Source: Synergistaceae bacterium
GTDB lineage: Bacteria > Synergistota > Synergistia > Synergistales > Synergistaceae
Length of the DNA stretch: 6,324 bases
Assembly (NCBI GenBank): GCA_031274465.1
Contig: JAISQC010000155.1
Coordinates: forward strand, 1-6,324
Direction of reading: 5' to 3'
The position numbers and the translations under genes are program-made. This document shows positions 6,222-6,324 of this stretch, in pieces. The notes beneath the pieces were generated by a model that was given only the letters and a program-made list of their open reading frames with translations, was not told the DNA's origin and ran no database searches. Every line of letters begins with the position of its first letter. The stretch's first letter is position 1.

Positions 6222-6324
6222 TCAGCCAGCGATCTCGATGACGGTTCTCTCCAGCTCCTCGCAGACGCTCTTCGTCAGCCCGGCGTCGCGGGCCTCCACC
6301 AGGATGCGGATCAGGGGCTCCGTG
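6222..6324 (-). CDS. C-terminal fragment of an unrecognised minus-strand protein
   Basis: Reading the minus strand from the right edge, one frame is open for 33 full codons and ends at TGA (plus-strand 6222-6224). The peptide runs TEPLIRILVEARDAG, then LTKSVCEELERTVIEIAG. The composition is amphipathic and charged, as expected of C-terminal helices in a soluble protein, and G/C is concentrated at third positions, supporting real coding. I do not recognise the family. The gene converges on the transport operon and shares the hairpin at 6171-6215. It could be a regulator of the operon or be unrelated; the fragment is too short to say. Confidence 0.6.
   Translation of the reverse strand, partial: TEPLIRILVEARDAGLTKSVCEELERTVIEIAG

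Noticed and set aside
1..6324. CRISPR arrays, tRNA or rRNA genes, insertion sequences
   Set aside because: I saw no regularly spaced repeats, no tRNA-like cloverleaf sequence and no transposase-like reading frame; nearly all the window is protein-coding.

Overview
The window is one plus-strand operon that is already running when the window opens. It reads as a catabolic gene cluster with its own uptake system: the end of an aconitase X (AcnX) large subunit, a broken AcnX small subunit, a LarA-type nickel-dependent racemase/epimerase, a complete second AcnX large/small pair, and a complete three-gene TRAP transporter (DctP, DctQ, DctM). A convergent gene enters from the right edge on the minus strand. 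Codon use is consistent throughout, with moderately high G+C and frequent ATA (Ile) and AGG (Arg) codons. That habit, together with a TRAP transporter coupled to hydroxy-acid enzymes, suggests an anaerobic amino-acid or organic-acid fermenter such as a member of the Synergistota. This is inference from style, not from a marker gene.

Layout. 1-96: last 31 codons of an AcnX large subunit. 93-241: remnant of its small subunit, which keeps the first ~12 and last ~38 codons in different frames and lacks the middle. 251-1534: LarA-family enzyme with all expected active-site residues. 1547-2767 and 2764-3201: second AcnX pair, overlapping by ATGA. 3267-4265: TRAP solute-binding protein with a near-perfect ribosome binding site. 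4280-4311: strong GC-rich hairpin with no T-tract. 4345-4851 and 4853-6136: TRAP small and large membrane subunits, starting with GTG and TTG. 6171-6215: 13-bp inverted repeat between the convergent transcription units. 6222-6324: C-terminus of an unrecognised minus-strand protein.

How the genes may work together (inference): the TRAP system imports a carboxylate, the LarA-type enzyme inverts the carbinol carbon of an alpha-hydroxy acid, and one or both AcnX hydro-lyases remove water. The substrate cannot be read from the sequence. The most notable points are the tandem AcnX modules flanking a racemase, and the decay of the first small subunit, which may leave two large subunits sharing one small subunit. 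The cofactor-making genes LarB, LarC and LarE are not in the window, so the racemase must be activated from elsewhere.
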